A model generated the notes under the pieces. The model saw nothing but the letters and a program-made list of their open reading frames with translations. It was not told the DNA's origin and did no database searches. This document shows, one piece after another, positions 1-7,999 of a DNA stretch of 17,649 nt (the stretch's first letter is position 1; each line of letters opens with the position of its first letter). The position numbers and the translations under genes are program-made. Location of the stretch: assembly GCA_964343305.1 (NCBI GenBank), contig CAYFJO010000209.1, forward strand, positions 1 to 17,649, written 5' to 3'. The DNA comes from CAYFJO01 sp964343305 (GTDB taxonomy: Bacteria > Planctomycetota > Planctomycetia > Pirellulales > Pirellulaceae).

Positions 1-448
1 TCTTCAGGAAGTCGTGCAGTGCGGTGAGTGATACGCGAACAGCCCAGGTGGCCTCGATAAAATCGAGCAAGTCATCACGCCTGGCGTCTTCGTTGGTGAG
101 GAGGAATTGGGCGACGGGTCCAGCATAGCGGGGGAGGAGTTTTCCGTAAGGACGTCCGGAGAGTCGATGTTGAATTTCGCGGACGACCTGTCGGGAGGAG
201 AGTTTCTTTTGTCGGGATCCGGTGGGTCGGGTGACGCCGACGAGCCGGGCCACCTGTGCGATTTTCCAGTCCAACTGACAGTGGAGGAGAAAGTGGGCGA
301 CGATACGTTGACTGGCGTAGTTGTTTCCCACATGTTGCAGAAAGGCGAATGCCGCCCGCAAGACGGCGAGATGTTCTGGCGACTTCAAACGGGGTGGCAT
401 TCTTGCGTGTTCAATCCACTGATCAAACGATTCGCCATCCGTGGCCAT
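1..448 (-). CDS. HTH protein, N-terminal 149 residues (runs off left edge), possibly IS-associated
   Basis: The reading frame is open from an ATG at 446-448 to the window edge with no stop, so only the first 149 residues are present. The start is supported by a strong Shine-Dalgarno sequence (AAGGAGGT on the minus strand, about 457-464). A helix-turn-helix-like segment lies near residues 61-83 (WKIAQVARLVGVTRPTGSRQ). A second winged-helix-like segment at about 125-149 (LLDFIEATWAVRVSLTALHD) resembles the N-terminal DNA-binding half of IS630-type and related transposases. From that architecture I infer a transposase or IS-associated DNA-binding protein. No catalytic domain is in view, so this stays tentative; a transcriptional regulator is the alternative. 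It is transcribed divergently from the tam-like gene. Confidence 0.6.
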   Translation of the reverse strand, partial: MATDGESFDQWIEHARMPPRLKSPEHLAVLRAAFAFLQHVGNNYASQRIVAHFLLHCQLDWKIAQVARLVGVTRPTGSRQKKLSSRQVVREIQHRLSGRPYGKLLPRYAGPVAQFLLTNEDARRDDLLDFIEATWAVRVSLTALHDFLK

Positions 449-492
449 GAGCAGTACCTCCTTGACTGCGATGTGCGATCCAGTCGCGGAAG

Positions 493-498
493 TATAAT
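493..498 (+). promoter_or_regulatory. candidate -10 box (TATAAT) for the tam-like gene
   Basis: A perfect TATAAT lies 74 bases before the GTG start at 573, within the 124-base divergent intergenic region. The only TTGACT nearby (462-467) is 25 bases upstream, which is too far for a normal sigma-70 spacer, so the -35 element is unassigned. Confidence 0.3.
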
Positions 499-572
499 TC
501 CGTTCGCTTTCAAACTGAAGACCAAAGGGGCATTATTCCGTTTGGTGCTAGCGACAAAACAGAGATGGAATT

Positions 573-1316
573 GTGTCAAACTGGGACGCAGCACATTATC
601 TGAAATACGGCGACGAACGCACTTGGGCGGCGGCGGATCTAGCGGCTTGCGTTAATCTTGAGCAACCGCGTGCGATGGCCGACTTGGGCTGCGGACCGGG
701 AAATAGCACGCAAATCCTGCGCAGTCGTTGGCCACAAGCCGACACTGTCGGCATCGACAACTCGCCTGAGATGATTCAAGCGGCGAAGCGATCGTTTCCT
801 GATCAGAACTGGTTGCTGGCAGATGCCGCCGAATGGTCTCCCGCCGAACCTGTCAATCTCGTTTACTCCAACGCCGCACTGCAATGGCTGCCTAATCACG
901 CTGTGTTGATCCCGCACCTGTTCAGGTTGGTTGCATCCGACGGCGCATTGGCGTTCCAGATTCCGAGCAGCTCGTTTGCCACGGTCAGAAAACTGATTCA
1001 CGAGATCTCGCACGATCCGGCATGGACCGAACGCATGGACGCGGCGCGGAGTGCATTGACGATGGAGCGTCCGAAGTTTTACTACGACGCCTTGGTTGAC
1101 GGGGCGACTGACTTAGACATTTGGGAAACCGAATACAATCACATTATGGAATCGAAGGCTGCGATCGTTGATTGGATTTCCAGCACAGGGCTACGACCTT
1201 TCCTCACTGCACTCGACAGCGACAACAAACGCGACAGTTTTCTGATCAAGAAGGGCGTGGCTTGCCATTTACCAAAAGAAGCATTGGACGAACTCATCGA
1301 TGGGCTTCGCAGGTGA
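573..1316 (+). CDS. tam: trans-aconitate 2-methyltransferase-like SAM methyltransferase
   Basis: This 247-residue protein is close to the length of E. coli Tam (252). Family landmarks appear in order: an N-terminal WDAAHYLKYGDER segment, SAM-binding motif I DLGCGPGNST at residues 37-46, the acidic end of the next strand (GIDNSPEM), NAALQWLPNH matching the Tam NASLQWLPDH segment, DIWETEYNHIM, and IVDWISSTGLRPFL. Tam transfers a methyl group from SAM to a carboxylate of trans-aconitate, a spontaneous by-product that inhibits aconitase; it is a soluble cytoplasmic enzyme. The start is a GTG at 573 with only a weak ribosome binding site. The last about 25 residues lack the usual family ending (a Phe-rich LF-P-F-RLF strand) and instead read KEALDELIDGL. 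I found no frame that restores the usual ending. Substrate is assigned by family resemblance only. Confidence 0.85.
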   Translation: MSNWDAAHYLKYGDERTWAAADLAACVNLEQPRAMADLGCGPGNSTQILRSRWPQADTVGIDNSPEMIQAAKRSFPDQNWLLADAAEWSPAEPVNLVYSNAALQWLPNHAVLIPHLFRLVASDGALAFQIPSSSFATVRKLIHEISHDPAWTERMDAARSALTMERPKFYYDALVDGATDLDIWETEYNHIMESKAAIVDWISSTGLRPFLTALDSDNKRDSFLIKKGVACHLPKEALDELIDGLRR

Positions 1317-1438
1317 TCTTGAGAATTCGGCAAAATGACGGCACTCAATCGATTCCGATTTGCGGTGCAATTGCAACGCATTTTCGTTATCTTGAATTTG
1401 CAAGGCAGAATCATTTTCGCGCCCATACGGGGGATGAA

Positions 1439-2227
1439 ATGTCAAAGCCGTTAACAACATTCGCGGTCGCGATGTTGCTCATTGCATCGTCGCTTGTTGC
1501 CGATGATGATCCGAGGTCGACGAAGAGCGGAGTGGAATCCGTCGAGCGGGTGCGATTCGTGCTTCGAGAAAGTCTTAAACTTCCAGGGCCGGACCTGGAC
1601 CTTCTCGAAGCAAGACGGAAGAAACTTCAGGATCGCCTTGAGCGCGAAAATTCCGAACTGAGGTTCGTTTGGACCAAAGTTTCACCGCCGAGTGGCATTC
1701 GCCAAGGCGCGCCGCAGATCGAATTCACCCGCGATGGCAAGCATTTGCTCTCCGCCAGTACGCTCTACACTTCGCACGCCAACGCGTGGCCAAACGGCGG
1801 AACGGTGACTTATTGGAGTGTTGAAGGCGGTGAACAAGACAAGATTGTTCTGGTCGGCAAGCAGGTGAACACCATTGCGATGTCGGGACGAGGAAATAAA
1901 ATTGCGATGGCAATTGCCCGAGCGGACTTCACGCGCGAGATCGTTGTCGGCAGCGTTAAGAGGAAGGACGCAGAACCTACCGCCTTGCTGGATGAACTTT
2001 CTGCCGTACACACGCTCACTCTTTCTCCTAACGGCAAGCGGTTGGCATTTGTCGGTGATGGAAACACGCTGTATATGCACAGCACGAAGACGGGTGAGTT
2101 GATTCGGTCGACACGAGTTTTTGGTGAAACCGTGCGAGTGATTAAGTTTTCGCCCTACGGAAAACTGGTCGCTATCCCAAGCTACATCCCCACCACACCT
2201 CGTGACCGCCAACTCGGCCATGCGTGA
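1439..2227 (+). CDS. exported WD40 beta-propeller protein, 5' part of a frameshifted gene
   Basis: The frame stays open upstream to about 1172, but the ATG at 1439 is the likely start: it follows a GGGGGA ribosome binding site and begins a clear signal peptide (MSKPLTTFAVAMLLIASSLVA, probable cut before DDD). A charged, probably coiled-coil stretch follows at about residues 40-70, then WD40 blades with the usual SP-GK core: IEFTRDGKHLLSAS, IAMSGRGNKIAMA, LTLSPNGKRLAFVG and IKFSPYGKLVAI. The fourth blade is cut at the TGA at 2225-2227. Its missing outer strand (VTLFNAKTGE) is encoded in the next frame from 2224. This is therefore one gene with the following ORF, broken by a single-base deletion near 2203-2224 or by an assembly error. 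Role unknown; propellers bind proteins or ligands, here probably outside the cytoplasmic membrane. Confidence 0.75.
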   Translation: MSKPLTTFAVAMLLIASSLVADDDPRSTKSGVESVERVRFVLRESLKLPGPDLDLLEARRKKLQDRLERENSELRFVWTKVSPPSGIRQGAPQIEFTRDGKHLLSASTLYTSHANAWPNGGTVTYWSVEGGEQDKIVLVGKQVNTIAMSGRGNKIAMAIARADFTREIVVGSVKRKDAEPTALLDELSAVHTLTLSPNGKRLAFVGDGNTLYMHSTKTGELIRSTRVFGETVRVIKFSPYGKLVAIPSYIPTTPRDRQLGHA

Positions 2228-2676
2228 CGTTGTTCAACGCGAAAACAGGAGAGACATCTGGAAAAATCGAGTTGCCCGCGTATGCCAATTGGTTGTCGTT
2301 TTCGCCGGACGACAAGACGCTGGTGTCGATATCCACCTCGCACTGGCGCAATGTGGAACCCAGCCCGGCCACAATCATCCACGCATGGGATCTTGAAAAC
2401 GATCGACAACAATTCACGATGATCAGCGACCGCAAGTTATTGTCAGCGGCCATCTCACCGGACGGGGAAATCGTTGCGGTTGGGTGTGACGACGGCCACG
2501 TGCGTTTTTGGGACATGACAGGACGACGACTATCCGCGCTTCCTGCGCACGAGAATCCAGTGCGTCACGTCCGATACTCACCGGACGGAAGAACATTAGC
2601 GACCAGCAGTCAGGATCAAACGATCAAAATCTGGGACATCGAGAAGCTCAAGATTGGCATTCCCCCGAAACCATGA
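2224..2676 (+). CDS. WD40 beta-propeller protein, 3' part of a frameshifted gene
   Basis: This 150-residue frame continues the propeller. It finishes blade 4 (VTLFNAKTGE) and encodes blades 5 to 7: LSFSPDDKTLVSIS with IIHAWDLEN, AAISPDGEIVAVGCDDGHVR with FWDMTG, and VRYSPDGRTLATSSQDQTIK with IWDIE. With the upstream part the count is seven blades, a closed ring, and the joined protein would be about 412 residues. The GTG at 2224-2226 overlaps the upstream TGA at 2225-2227. Stop-start coupling could therefore still produce this half as a separate polypeptide, although it has no signal peptide of its own. Splitting a closed propeller inside a blade is unlikely to be functional design, so I regard a frameshift as more probable than two genes. 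Confidence 0.7.
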   Translation: MTLFNAKTGETSGKIELPAYANWLSFSPDDKTLVSISTSHWRNVEPSPATIIHAWDLENDRQQFTMISDRKLLSAAISPDGEIVAVGCDDGHVRFWDMTGRRLSALPAHENPVRHVRYSPDGRTLATSSQDQTIKIWDIEKLKIGIPPKP

Positions 2677-2847
2677 TGTCCAGCCCGATTGTCACTTGCG
2701 ATCGATGCACCGCCGTGATTGGAAAGCATTCCCGCTCCATAATGTGCCTCGTGAAGTTGCTCCGTGCCAGGTCGAAATAGGGAACTCATTCAACAAAAGT
2801 GGCGTCAAATGGCCTACCCAATAAACTCGCGAAATCAGGGCCTCTCG

Positions 2848-4983
2848 ATGCGAAAACTCATTTCCCTTTTGTTGGCAATTGGCAGCTTCATATCAGCAGG
2901 CGGCGCTCTCGCCGAAGAAACGTTAGACGAACAGCAACAGCAGATTATCGAACAGGTGATGGATGAAATCATTGCCGGCATTGAGGCGCTCAAGGAAAAA
3001 CACCCTCAGTTGAATCGGTTTGGGAGAATGCCCGAATTCACGCGTGGGAAATATGAGTTTCGATACCATTTCAAATTGAAGGAAACGACTTCTGACGAGG
3101 GCGCGACGATCGCCGAAGATTCGGCGGACGGGTGTGGCATCTTTTTTCGACTTGCTGCCGCAGGCGCGCCGAATAGCAAGTGGTCGAACTATTATCATTG
3201 GCAATCGTTCGGTGGCGGGCGAGCGGGCATCGGACATAGTCTGTCGATTAATCCCGCGCGACCTGGCGGCGCGCGGTCGGACCATCCATTGCGCATCGAT
3301 GTGCATCAAGTTGTCAAGCACTCGCTTCAAACAACTTTTGAACGTCTAACGTCGGAGTACCTTGTCTCGAAACAAGGCGTGGCACTCGACAACAAATCAC
3401 TGTTGGACGAGGCAGAGAAACTCAATTCATCGGTCACGAAGCAAGCGCTCACTATTCTTTCGTTTCGCGAGTTGAACGACGCCGAGTTGACGCGTATTCG
3501 TCGCGGATTTCGTGACAAGAGATATTCGCTCGACTTGGGTTATACCGCGTTGCAGCTCATGCAGAAGAAAGACCAGGAGCATCTACCAGAGTTTTACGCA
3601 GACCTTGTTCGAATCACGATCGACCTTGAATTGCGCGGCGGTGATACGTTCACACGAACGCCGTTCTTTGGCCAGTCACGGGCCAGCACCGGGCGAGGCG
3701 TACGGTCTGCAGTCGTTGATAATATCAGGAAATTAAAAGAAGACCGCTTCCTGTCCGTCGCACGAACTATTCTGAGTGAGGATCCCGCGACGCAAAACCG
3801 TCGCACGATGCTCGAATATCTAAGCGAGCTAAAGAGTGAAGATGCCCAATCGCTGATGATCGCAGCCCTCGCCAACGAGTTCCGTAGTGTGCAACGACGG
3901 GCGGCGGAGATTGCCGGCGAGCAGAAAGTCAAGAAAGCTGTGTCACAGTTAGAGACGTTGATGAATTCGCCGAGTTCGATCACGCGTATCAAAGCCGCCG
4001 AGGCGTTGGAAAAGCTAAACGCATTAAATGAACCGCCGCCGCCACGCGAGGGTGGCGTTCCCGCATCGGGGCGGCGAATCGCCAAGACGCTTTGGGAAGT
4101 CGGTTTGTCCGATGCAGACATCATGAAGATTTCCGAGTTGCGAGGCGGAGTCGAATGGAAGATGACGGAAGTCACCGTCGACACGATTCGCCATCGCGCC
4201 GGGCTTTTCCCAAAGCAAGACGACGTTGCCCGCCCGTTTCTTTTGGCCGCCGCGTTGAAGCTCGAAGAATCAAGACTGGCCCAAGACATTTACGAAGCGA
4301 TGTGCAACTACACGGAATCGGACACGGCGGTTTTGGATCGCGCGGTTACAGATCTGGCGTGGCAACGGATGCTGACCGGGTTTGATCATTTCCAGCGCAA
4401 ACAAGACAAAGCCGCGCTCCCCATGTTTGAGGCAGTGTTGTCAACAAAGAAGCGCGCCAAACCGCATTCGCGGCTAGCTTCCTACGTCGCGCAATCCGAA
4501 ACACTCGTTCCAGAAATCAAAGCCCGGCTAAAGACGAAAAAAGCCGATGCACCAGACGAAGACGATCGCGATGCCTACATCAACTTTTGGATCGCGCAAA
4601 TCAAGGACATCAACGGTGTCCAACCCGGCCAGCCGGCAACGCCCAGCATTTGGGAAGAAGAGTGTCGTTGGAGCGACATCCCGCAGCCGCCGTTTGCCAG
4701 CGATCGGCTGCGATCGATCGGGAAAACAGCTTTGCCGTCGTTGGTCGAGGTGATGGACGACCAGACACCGACGCGCACGGTCGGTTATTGGCGCGATTTC
4801 AATCCCACGCGATATCTAGTCACAGTCGGCACCGCCGCGCAACGAGTTTTCTACCGCATTTGCAAAGATCACGGACTCGATCCACCCAAGTCACTCACGA
4901 ATGCGATTCGCTCTCGACGCACGGTGAAGGTCGCTGTTTTGCAAGACGAGTTACGCCAGTGGCTAGAGAATGTCGAACGGTAG
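2848..4983 (+). CDS. exported HEAT-like repeat protein of unknown function
   Basis: The frame opens earlier (GTG 2764, ATG 2809), but the ATG at 2848 is preferred because it begins a textbook signal peptide (MRKLISLLLAIGSFISAGG, cut after ALA). The mature protein is about 690 residues. An acidic helical segment follows the signal (DEQQQQIIEQVMDEII). A module at about residues 60-160 contains an aromatic and Gly-rich stretch (YYHWQSFGGGRAGIGHSL). Paired helices at about 295-390, for example LMIAALANEFRSVQRRAAEI and SSITRIKAAEALEKL, look like HEAT or Armadillo repeats. A Pro-rich hinge (EPPPPREGG) then leads to a further helical domain. No catalytic motif was recognised. It lies 171 bases after the WD40 gene and 45 bases before the LRR gene on the same strand, so it may be cotranscribed with the latter. 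Confidence 0.75.
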   Translation: MRKLISLLLAIGSFISAGGALAEETLDEQQQQIIEQVMDEIIAGIEALKEKHPQLNRFGRMPEFTRGKYEFRYHFKLKETTSDEGATIAEDSADGCGIFFRLAAAGAPNSKWSNYYHWQSFGGGRAGIGHSLSINPARPGGARSDHPLRIDVHQVVKHSLQTTFERLTSEYLVSKQGVALDNKSLLDEAEKLNSSVTKQALTILSFRELNDAELTRIRRGFRDKRYSLDLGYTALQLMQKKDQEHLPEFYADLVRITIDLELRGGDTFTRTPFFGQSRASTGRGVRSAVVDNIRKLKEDRFLSVARTILSEDPATQNRRTMLEYLSELKSEDAQSLMIAALANEFRSVQRRAAEIAGEQKVKKAVSQLETLMNSPSSITRIKAAEALEKLNALNEPPPPREGGVPASGRRIAKTLWEVGLSDADIMKISELRGGVEWKMTEVTVDTIRHRAGLFPKQDDVARPFLLAAALKLEESRLAQDIYEAMCNYTESDTAVLDRAVTDLAWQRMLTGFDHFQRKQDKAALPMFEAVLSTKKRAKPHSRLASYVAQSETLVPEIKARLKTKKADAPDEDDRDAYINFWIAQIKDINGVQPGQPATPSIWEEECRWSDIPQPPFASDRLRSIGKTALPSLVEVMDDQTPTRTVGYWRDFNPTRYLVTVGTAAQRVFYRICKDHGLDPPKSLTNAIRSRRTVKVAVLQDELRQWLENVER

Positions 4984-5028
4984 GTGATTGGCCTAAGTGG
5001 ATCGCATTCACTCATGGAGAAAGACCCA

Positions 5029-6090
5029 ATGCCGCGTTTAACAGGCCCCTGTATTCCAGTCTTTCTGTTGTCGATCTCAACGGCTGTCAGCATGTTGGCT
5101 CAAGACGACGCTTCAACATCCACCGACAATCGCGACGATCCGAAAGCGGTTAAATTAGCGAATGAACTTGGCGATGTTAAATTCGGTGAGAATGGGCAAG
5201 TCGTCTCGCTCATCATCAACCGCGCCAAATTATCCGATCACGAACTAGCCGGTTTGGAAAGTCTGAAAAATCTTGAATACTTTAGCGTCCATTCATACAG
5301 ATTTCGTGGTCACGGTCTGCGACGCATTCGCGGAATCGCGAGCCTAACTGGATTGTCGTTGTACTGTCCTGTCCTAACGGATAAAGGCTTATCCAGCTTA
5401 GACGCCCAAATCGGTTGGAAGAATCTCAAGAGGTTGCGCATTATCTGTCCCGAGATTTCAGATGCCGGCCTTATTCACATTCGCGGACTGACGGGTTTGC
5501 AGAGTTTATCCATCGATCATGGAGATGTTACTGACGAGGGCATCGCTAACTTTAGCGAGATGGCCGGTCTTGAGCGTCTTGAACTTAACAGCACAAAGGT
5601 GACCGGTACCGGTTTGAAGCACCTGAAGCGCCCGGAAAAACTAAAAACGCTGAAGCTTTATCGGAGTCCCATCAATGATGAAGGATTGAAAGAGATCGGT
5701 TCATTCGTCAACCTGGAATGGTTGTACCTGACCGAGACGAATGTTACGGACCGTGGATTGACGCATTTGAAGTCACTCAAGAAACTGCGCCGATTGGATC
5801 TGGATGCCACGAAGGTCACGGATAAGGGACTTGCCGAGTTGGGTCACTTGCCGATTGAAGAGTTGTCTCTCAGTTGCACGTCGTTTTCGTCGCGAGGCGT
5901 GGGTGGGGTGATCGTGAGTTCCACGAGCAACGCACCGCAGATTACAGACGTTGGGCTTGTTCACCTTCGTGGGTTGATGCGGTTGCGCAAGCTGGACTTG
6001 CAAGGGACGACAGTCACAGGTGAGGGTGTCAAGACGCTGCGAAGCACACTGCCGGACTTGAAGGTGATTCACGGGTTCAATCTTGAGTAA
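5029..6090 (+). CDS. exported leucine-rich repeat protein
   Basis: An ATG at 5029 follows a GGAGA ribosome binding site (5017-5021) at good spacing and starts a signal peptide ending near SMLA-QDD, which decides against the upstream GTG (4984) and ATG (5014). The 353-residue protein carries about ten LRRs of roughly 24 residues from about residue 60 to the end, with the recurring pattern L-L-L---T-VTD-GL-HL, e.g. LERLELNSTKVTGTGLKHL, LEWLYLTETNVTDRGLTHL and LRRLDLDATKVTDKGLAEL. One repeat at about 280-305 is irregular and Ser-rich (SCTSFSSRGVGGVIVSSTS). Repeats of this class form a solenoid used for protein binding. No enzymatic domain is attached. The gene overlaps the convergent membrane-protein gene by 14 bases. 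Confidence 0.85.
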   Translation: MPRLTGPCIPVFLLSISTAVSMLAQDDASTSTDNRDDPKAVKLANELGDVKFGENGQVVSLIINRAKLSDHELAGLESLKNLEYFSVHSYRFRGHGLRRIRGIASLTGLSLYCPVLTDKGLSSLDAQIGWKNLKRLRIICPEISDAGLIHIRGLTGLQSLSIDHGDVTDEGIANFSEMAGLERLELNSTKVTGTGLKHLKRPEKLKTLKLYRSPINDEGLKEIGSFVNLEWLYLTETNVTDRGLTHLKSLKKLRRLDLDATKVTDKGLAELGHLPIEELSLSCTSFSSRGVGGVIVSSTSNAPQITDVGLVHLRGLMRLRKLDLQGTTVTGEGVKTLRSTLPDLKVIHGFNLE

Positions 6091-6793
6091 CATTGCAACC
6101 GCCTCGCGATTCGAGCGTGAATATCTTACGCAAGTGTAAACGCAACTCCTTGAGCACTTCCCACTTGATGATCAGTTCGCTGCGGACCATGCTGCAGTCG
6201 TATGTCTCTCCGAATTCATCCCAACGAACATTGACGGATCCGCCTCTATTCTCTGACAGCGTGGTAATCGGATTCCATTTGCTGACCCAACACGCCTCCA
6301 GCTTCGTCCCAGCCTTGAGTTTCGCCTTCGCCGGGACAAGCACCGAGTGCTCTGGGACGGCGATGGATACCGGATATTCCTTCCGCGGCTTCATGGCGAT
6401 GGAGTCTGCCTTGCCATCGTCGCGACTGCGGCCCGCGACAAAGAAAATGATGAGCAGAACCGTGACAAGAAGACCACCGCCGATCCCTGCGCCGATGGCG
6501 ATGTATTGCCCGGTTGGATTCCCGCCTGTTACGCCAGGGGAATGGACGACGTTGGGAATATTCGCCCCACGCTGCGCGAGACGGACGAAGTGCACAACGA
6601 TGAGCACGACCCCTGCGATGCCAAACAACAATGTGACAAGACCGCGTCCGAAAGCCTCACCACGAGCCTGCGCAGAACCCGCTGGCGCCGACGAACCGAT
6701 GACGTCCATCACAACGTTCGCAGCGACGCCAGCGACGATAAGGAGCAACCCAATTTGCCACAACGCAATAGGTAACCCAGGCTTTCTATTCAT
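6077..6793 (-). CDS. three-helix membrane protein with C-terminal SH3/Tudor-like domain
   Basis: The 238-residue protein has three hydrophobic segments at about residues 9-31, 49-70 and 97-119, separated by short Gly/Pro-rich loops. A soluble C-terminal part follows a charged linker (AGRSRDDGKAD). The segment LEACWVSKWNPITTL followed by GGSVNVRWDEF and YDCSMVRSELIIKW has the strand pattern of small SH3- or Tudor/Agenet-like barrels (aromatic at the start, then V-V-WD, then a closing Arg strand). The ATG at 6791-6793 has an AGGG ribosome binding site. I do not recognise the family and assign no function. It is convergent with the upstream LRR gene and divergent from the second LRR gene, so it is probably its own transcription unit. 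Confidence 0.7.
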   Translation of the reverse strand: MNRKPGLPIALWQIGLLLIVAGVAANVVMDVIGSSAPAGSAQARGEAFGRGLVTLLFGIAGVVLIVVHFVRLAQRGANIPNVVHSPGVTGGNPTGQYIAIGAGIGGGLLVTVLLIIFFVAGRSRDDGKADSIAMKPRKEYPVSIAVPEHSVLVPAKAKLKAGTKLEACWVSKWNPITTLSENRGGSVNVRWDEFGETYDCSMVRSELIIKWEVLKELRLHLRKIFTLESRGGCNVTQD

Positions 6794-6901
6794 GGGGCGA
6801 TCCCTGAAGTTCCGTCATCCGCTTCGACACGATTCCAGAACATTACATGTGATTCGGAGAATTCGTTGGACACCGCACTAGGGTTTTCGGGTCTTCAAAT
6901 C

Positions 6902-6910
6902 TGCTAATAT
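6902..6910 (+). promoter_or_regulatory. candidate extended -10 element (TGC-TAATAT) just upstream of the membrane LRR gene
   Basis: TG at 6902-6903, one base, then TAATAT at 6905-6910. Transcription would begin about 7 bases later, at or next to the ATG at 6919, and there is no Shine-Dalgarno sequence between them. This would give a leaderless mRNA. No -35 box is visible at the expected distance. Confidence 0.25.
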
Positions 6911-6918
6911 TAAGATGT

Positions 6919-7782
6919 ATGTCATCGCCTCGCCGTGAAAGTTGGTTGTCCGCAAAACGCAAGAGAATCCAGTTCACGCTGCGCATGGTTTTTATGCTGA
7001 TACTATTTCTGGCCGTGGGGTTCAAGATCTTTGCGAGCCACCTACATCGTGCGCAACGGCAGCATCAAGCCGTAAGCGACATTCGAGCGATTGGCGGAAA
7101 CGTCTACATGCACTACACAGGTCCGTACGAAGGCGGCACGTCGTGGCTGGATCCACGAAAACCAAAATCGTCCTGGTGGCGCGATCGATTGGGAGATGAC
7201 TTTTTCGACACGGTGCACCGTGTCGAATTGTCAGGACCAGCGACCAATGACACGATGGACTCGCTCCGGCACGTCAAGTCACTGCGGCAGTTGTATCTGC
7301 GGGTCGATGAAAACAGTACCGTCACGGATCGTGGGATGCGACAGATCGGAAGTCTCGACACACTACAGTTCTTGGGCTTGCGAGGTTACAAGATAATGGA
7401 CGATGACCTCGCGCACGTGACCCAACTCACTCAGCTAACAGAATTGTATCTTGAAGGAACGAACGTTGCCGACAAGGGACTCGCACGATTGCGTAGATTG
7501 ACGAATCTTGAGGCAATCGGCCTCAGCAAATACTCGTCGTTTGAAGAGGACACGTATTCGCGTGTCGACAAGTTCATTACGGACAAGGGTCTGGTACACT
7601 TGCAAGCGATGCGGAATCTCAAGCGACTTGGCTTACAAGGAAACAAGATCACCGATCGCGGCCTTCGCTACCTGGCGACTTTTGACAAGCTAGAGGAATT
7701 GAGGATTCAACACACAGACGTGACCGAAGAGGGTGTCCGCCAGTTCAAGGCAGCACGACCGAATTGTAACGTCCGTTTTTGA
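6919..7782 (+). CDS. membrane-anchored leucine-rich repeat protein
   Basis: This 287-residue protein has a short basic N-terminus, then FTLRMVFMLILFLAVGFKIF at about residues 19-38, a single membrane anchor, followed by RAQRQHQAVSDIRAIGGNVY. This anchor-plus-linker arrangement is very common in planctomycete LRR proteins. LRRs run from about residue 95 to 280: LRQLYLRVDENSTVTDRGMR, LTELYLEGTNVADKGLARL, LKRLGLQGNKITDRGLRYL and LEELRIQHTDVTEEGVRQF, with one longer insert (KYSSFEEDTYSRVDKF). The repeats should lie outside the cytoplasmic membrane. It resembles the LRR protein at 5029-6090 in repeat type but replaces the cleavable signal with an anchor. The start codon has no obvious ribosome binding site. 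Function unknown; probably protein binding. Confidence 0.85.
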   Translation: MSSPRRESWLSAKRKRIQFTLRMVFMLILFLAVGFKIFASHLHRAQRQHQAVSDIRAIGGNVYMHYTGPYEGGTSWLDPRKPKSSWWRDRLGDDFFDTVHRVELSGPATNDTMDSLRHVKSLRQLYLRVDENSTVTDRGMRQIGSLDTLQFLGLRGYKIMDDDLAHVTQLTQLTELYLEGTNVADKGLARLRRLTNLEAIGLSKYSSFEEDTYSRVDKFITDKGLVHLQAMRNLKRLGLQGNKITDRGLRYLATFDKLEELRIQHTDVTEEGVRQFKAARPNCNVRF

Positions 7783-7830
7783 GGTTGGAAGGTTTTCATC
7801 TAGAATCGGTTTCAAAATCCACCTTGTCGT

Positions 7831-7892
7831 AGCTGCGTTCGCCAGAACGCGGTGTTTTTCACTAGCAGGTCCGCACTCTGGCGAGTGCAGCT
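7831..7892. repeat. double-hairpin palindromic repeat, also terminator-like
   Basis: Two 22-base arms (7831-7852 and 7871-7892) are inverted copies of each other at 18 of 22 positions, and each arm is itself a hairpin: GCGTTC-GCCA-GAACGC at 7835-7850 and GCACTC-TGGC-GAGTGC at 7873-7888. The four differing bases occur as GT/AC in one arm and AC/GT in the other, so each hairpin stem keeps perfect pairing. The loops TCGCCAGA (7839-7846) and TCTGGCGA (7877-7884) are exact complements. A run of five T (7855-7859) follows the first hairpin, so it may terminate transcription of the LRR gene ending at 7782. It looks like a REP-type intergenic element. Confidence 0.65.
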
Positions 7893-7999
7893 TCATATTG
7901 AACACGCTTGTACCCCAGGTGCCAGTGAGCGCTAAATCGAAAAGTTGAGTACATCAAATGAGTATCGATGCTAAAACCTTGCTTCGAGGTCTCAAAAGC

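Noticed and set aside
462..498. TTGACT paired with TATAAT as a full sigma-70 promoter
   Set aside because: The spacer is 25 bases, too long for a standard promoter; only the -10 box is kept as a weak candidate.
107..655. 182-codon open frame on the plus strand
   Set aside because: Antisense to the HTH protein and overlapping the tam start; Gly-rich low-complexity translation.
1172..1438. Upstream extension of the WD40 frame
   Set aside because: It overlaps the tam coding region in another frame; the signal peptide and ribosome binding site put the start at 1439.
3594..4289. 231-codon open frame on the minus strand
   Set aside because: Antisense to the HEAT-like gene, low-complexity Arg/Ser composition, no ribosome binding site or domain.
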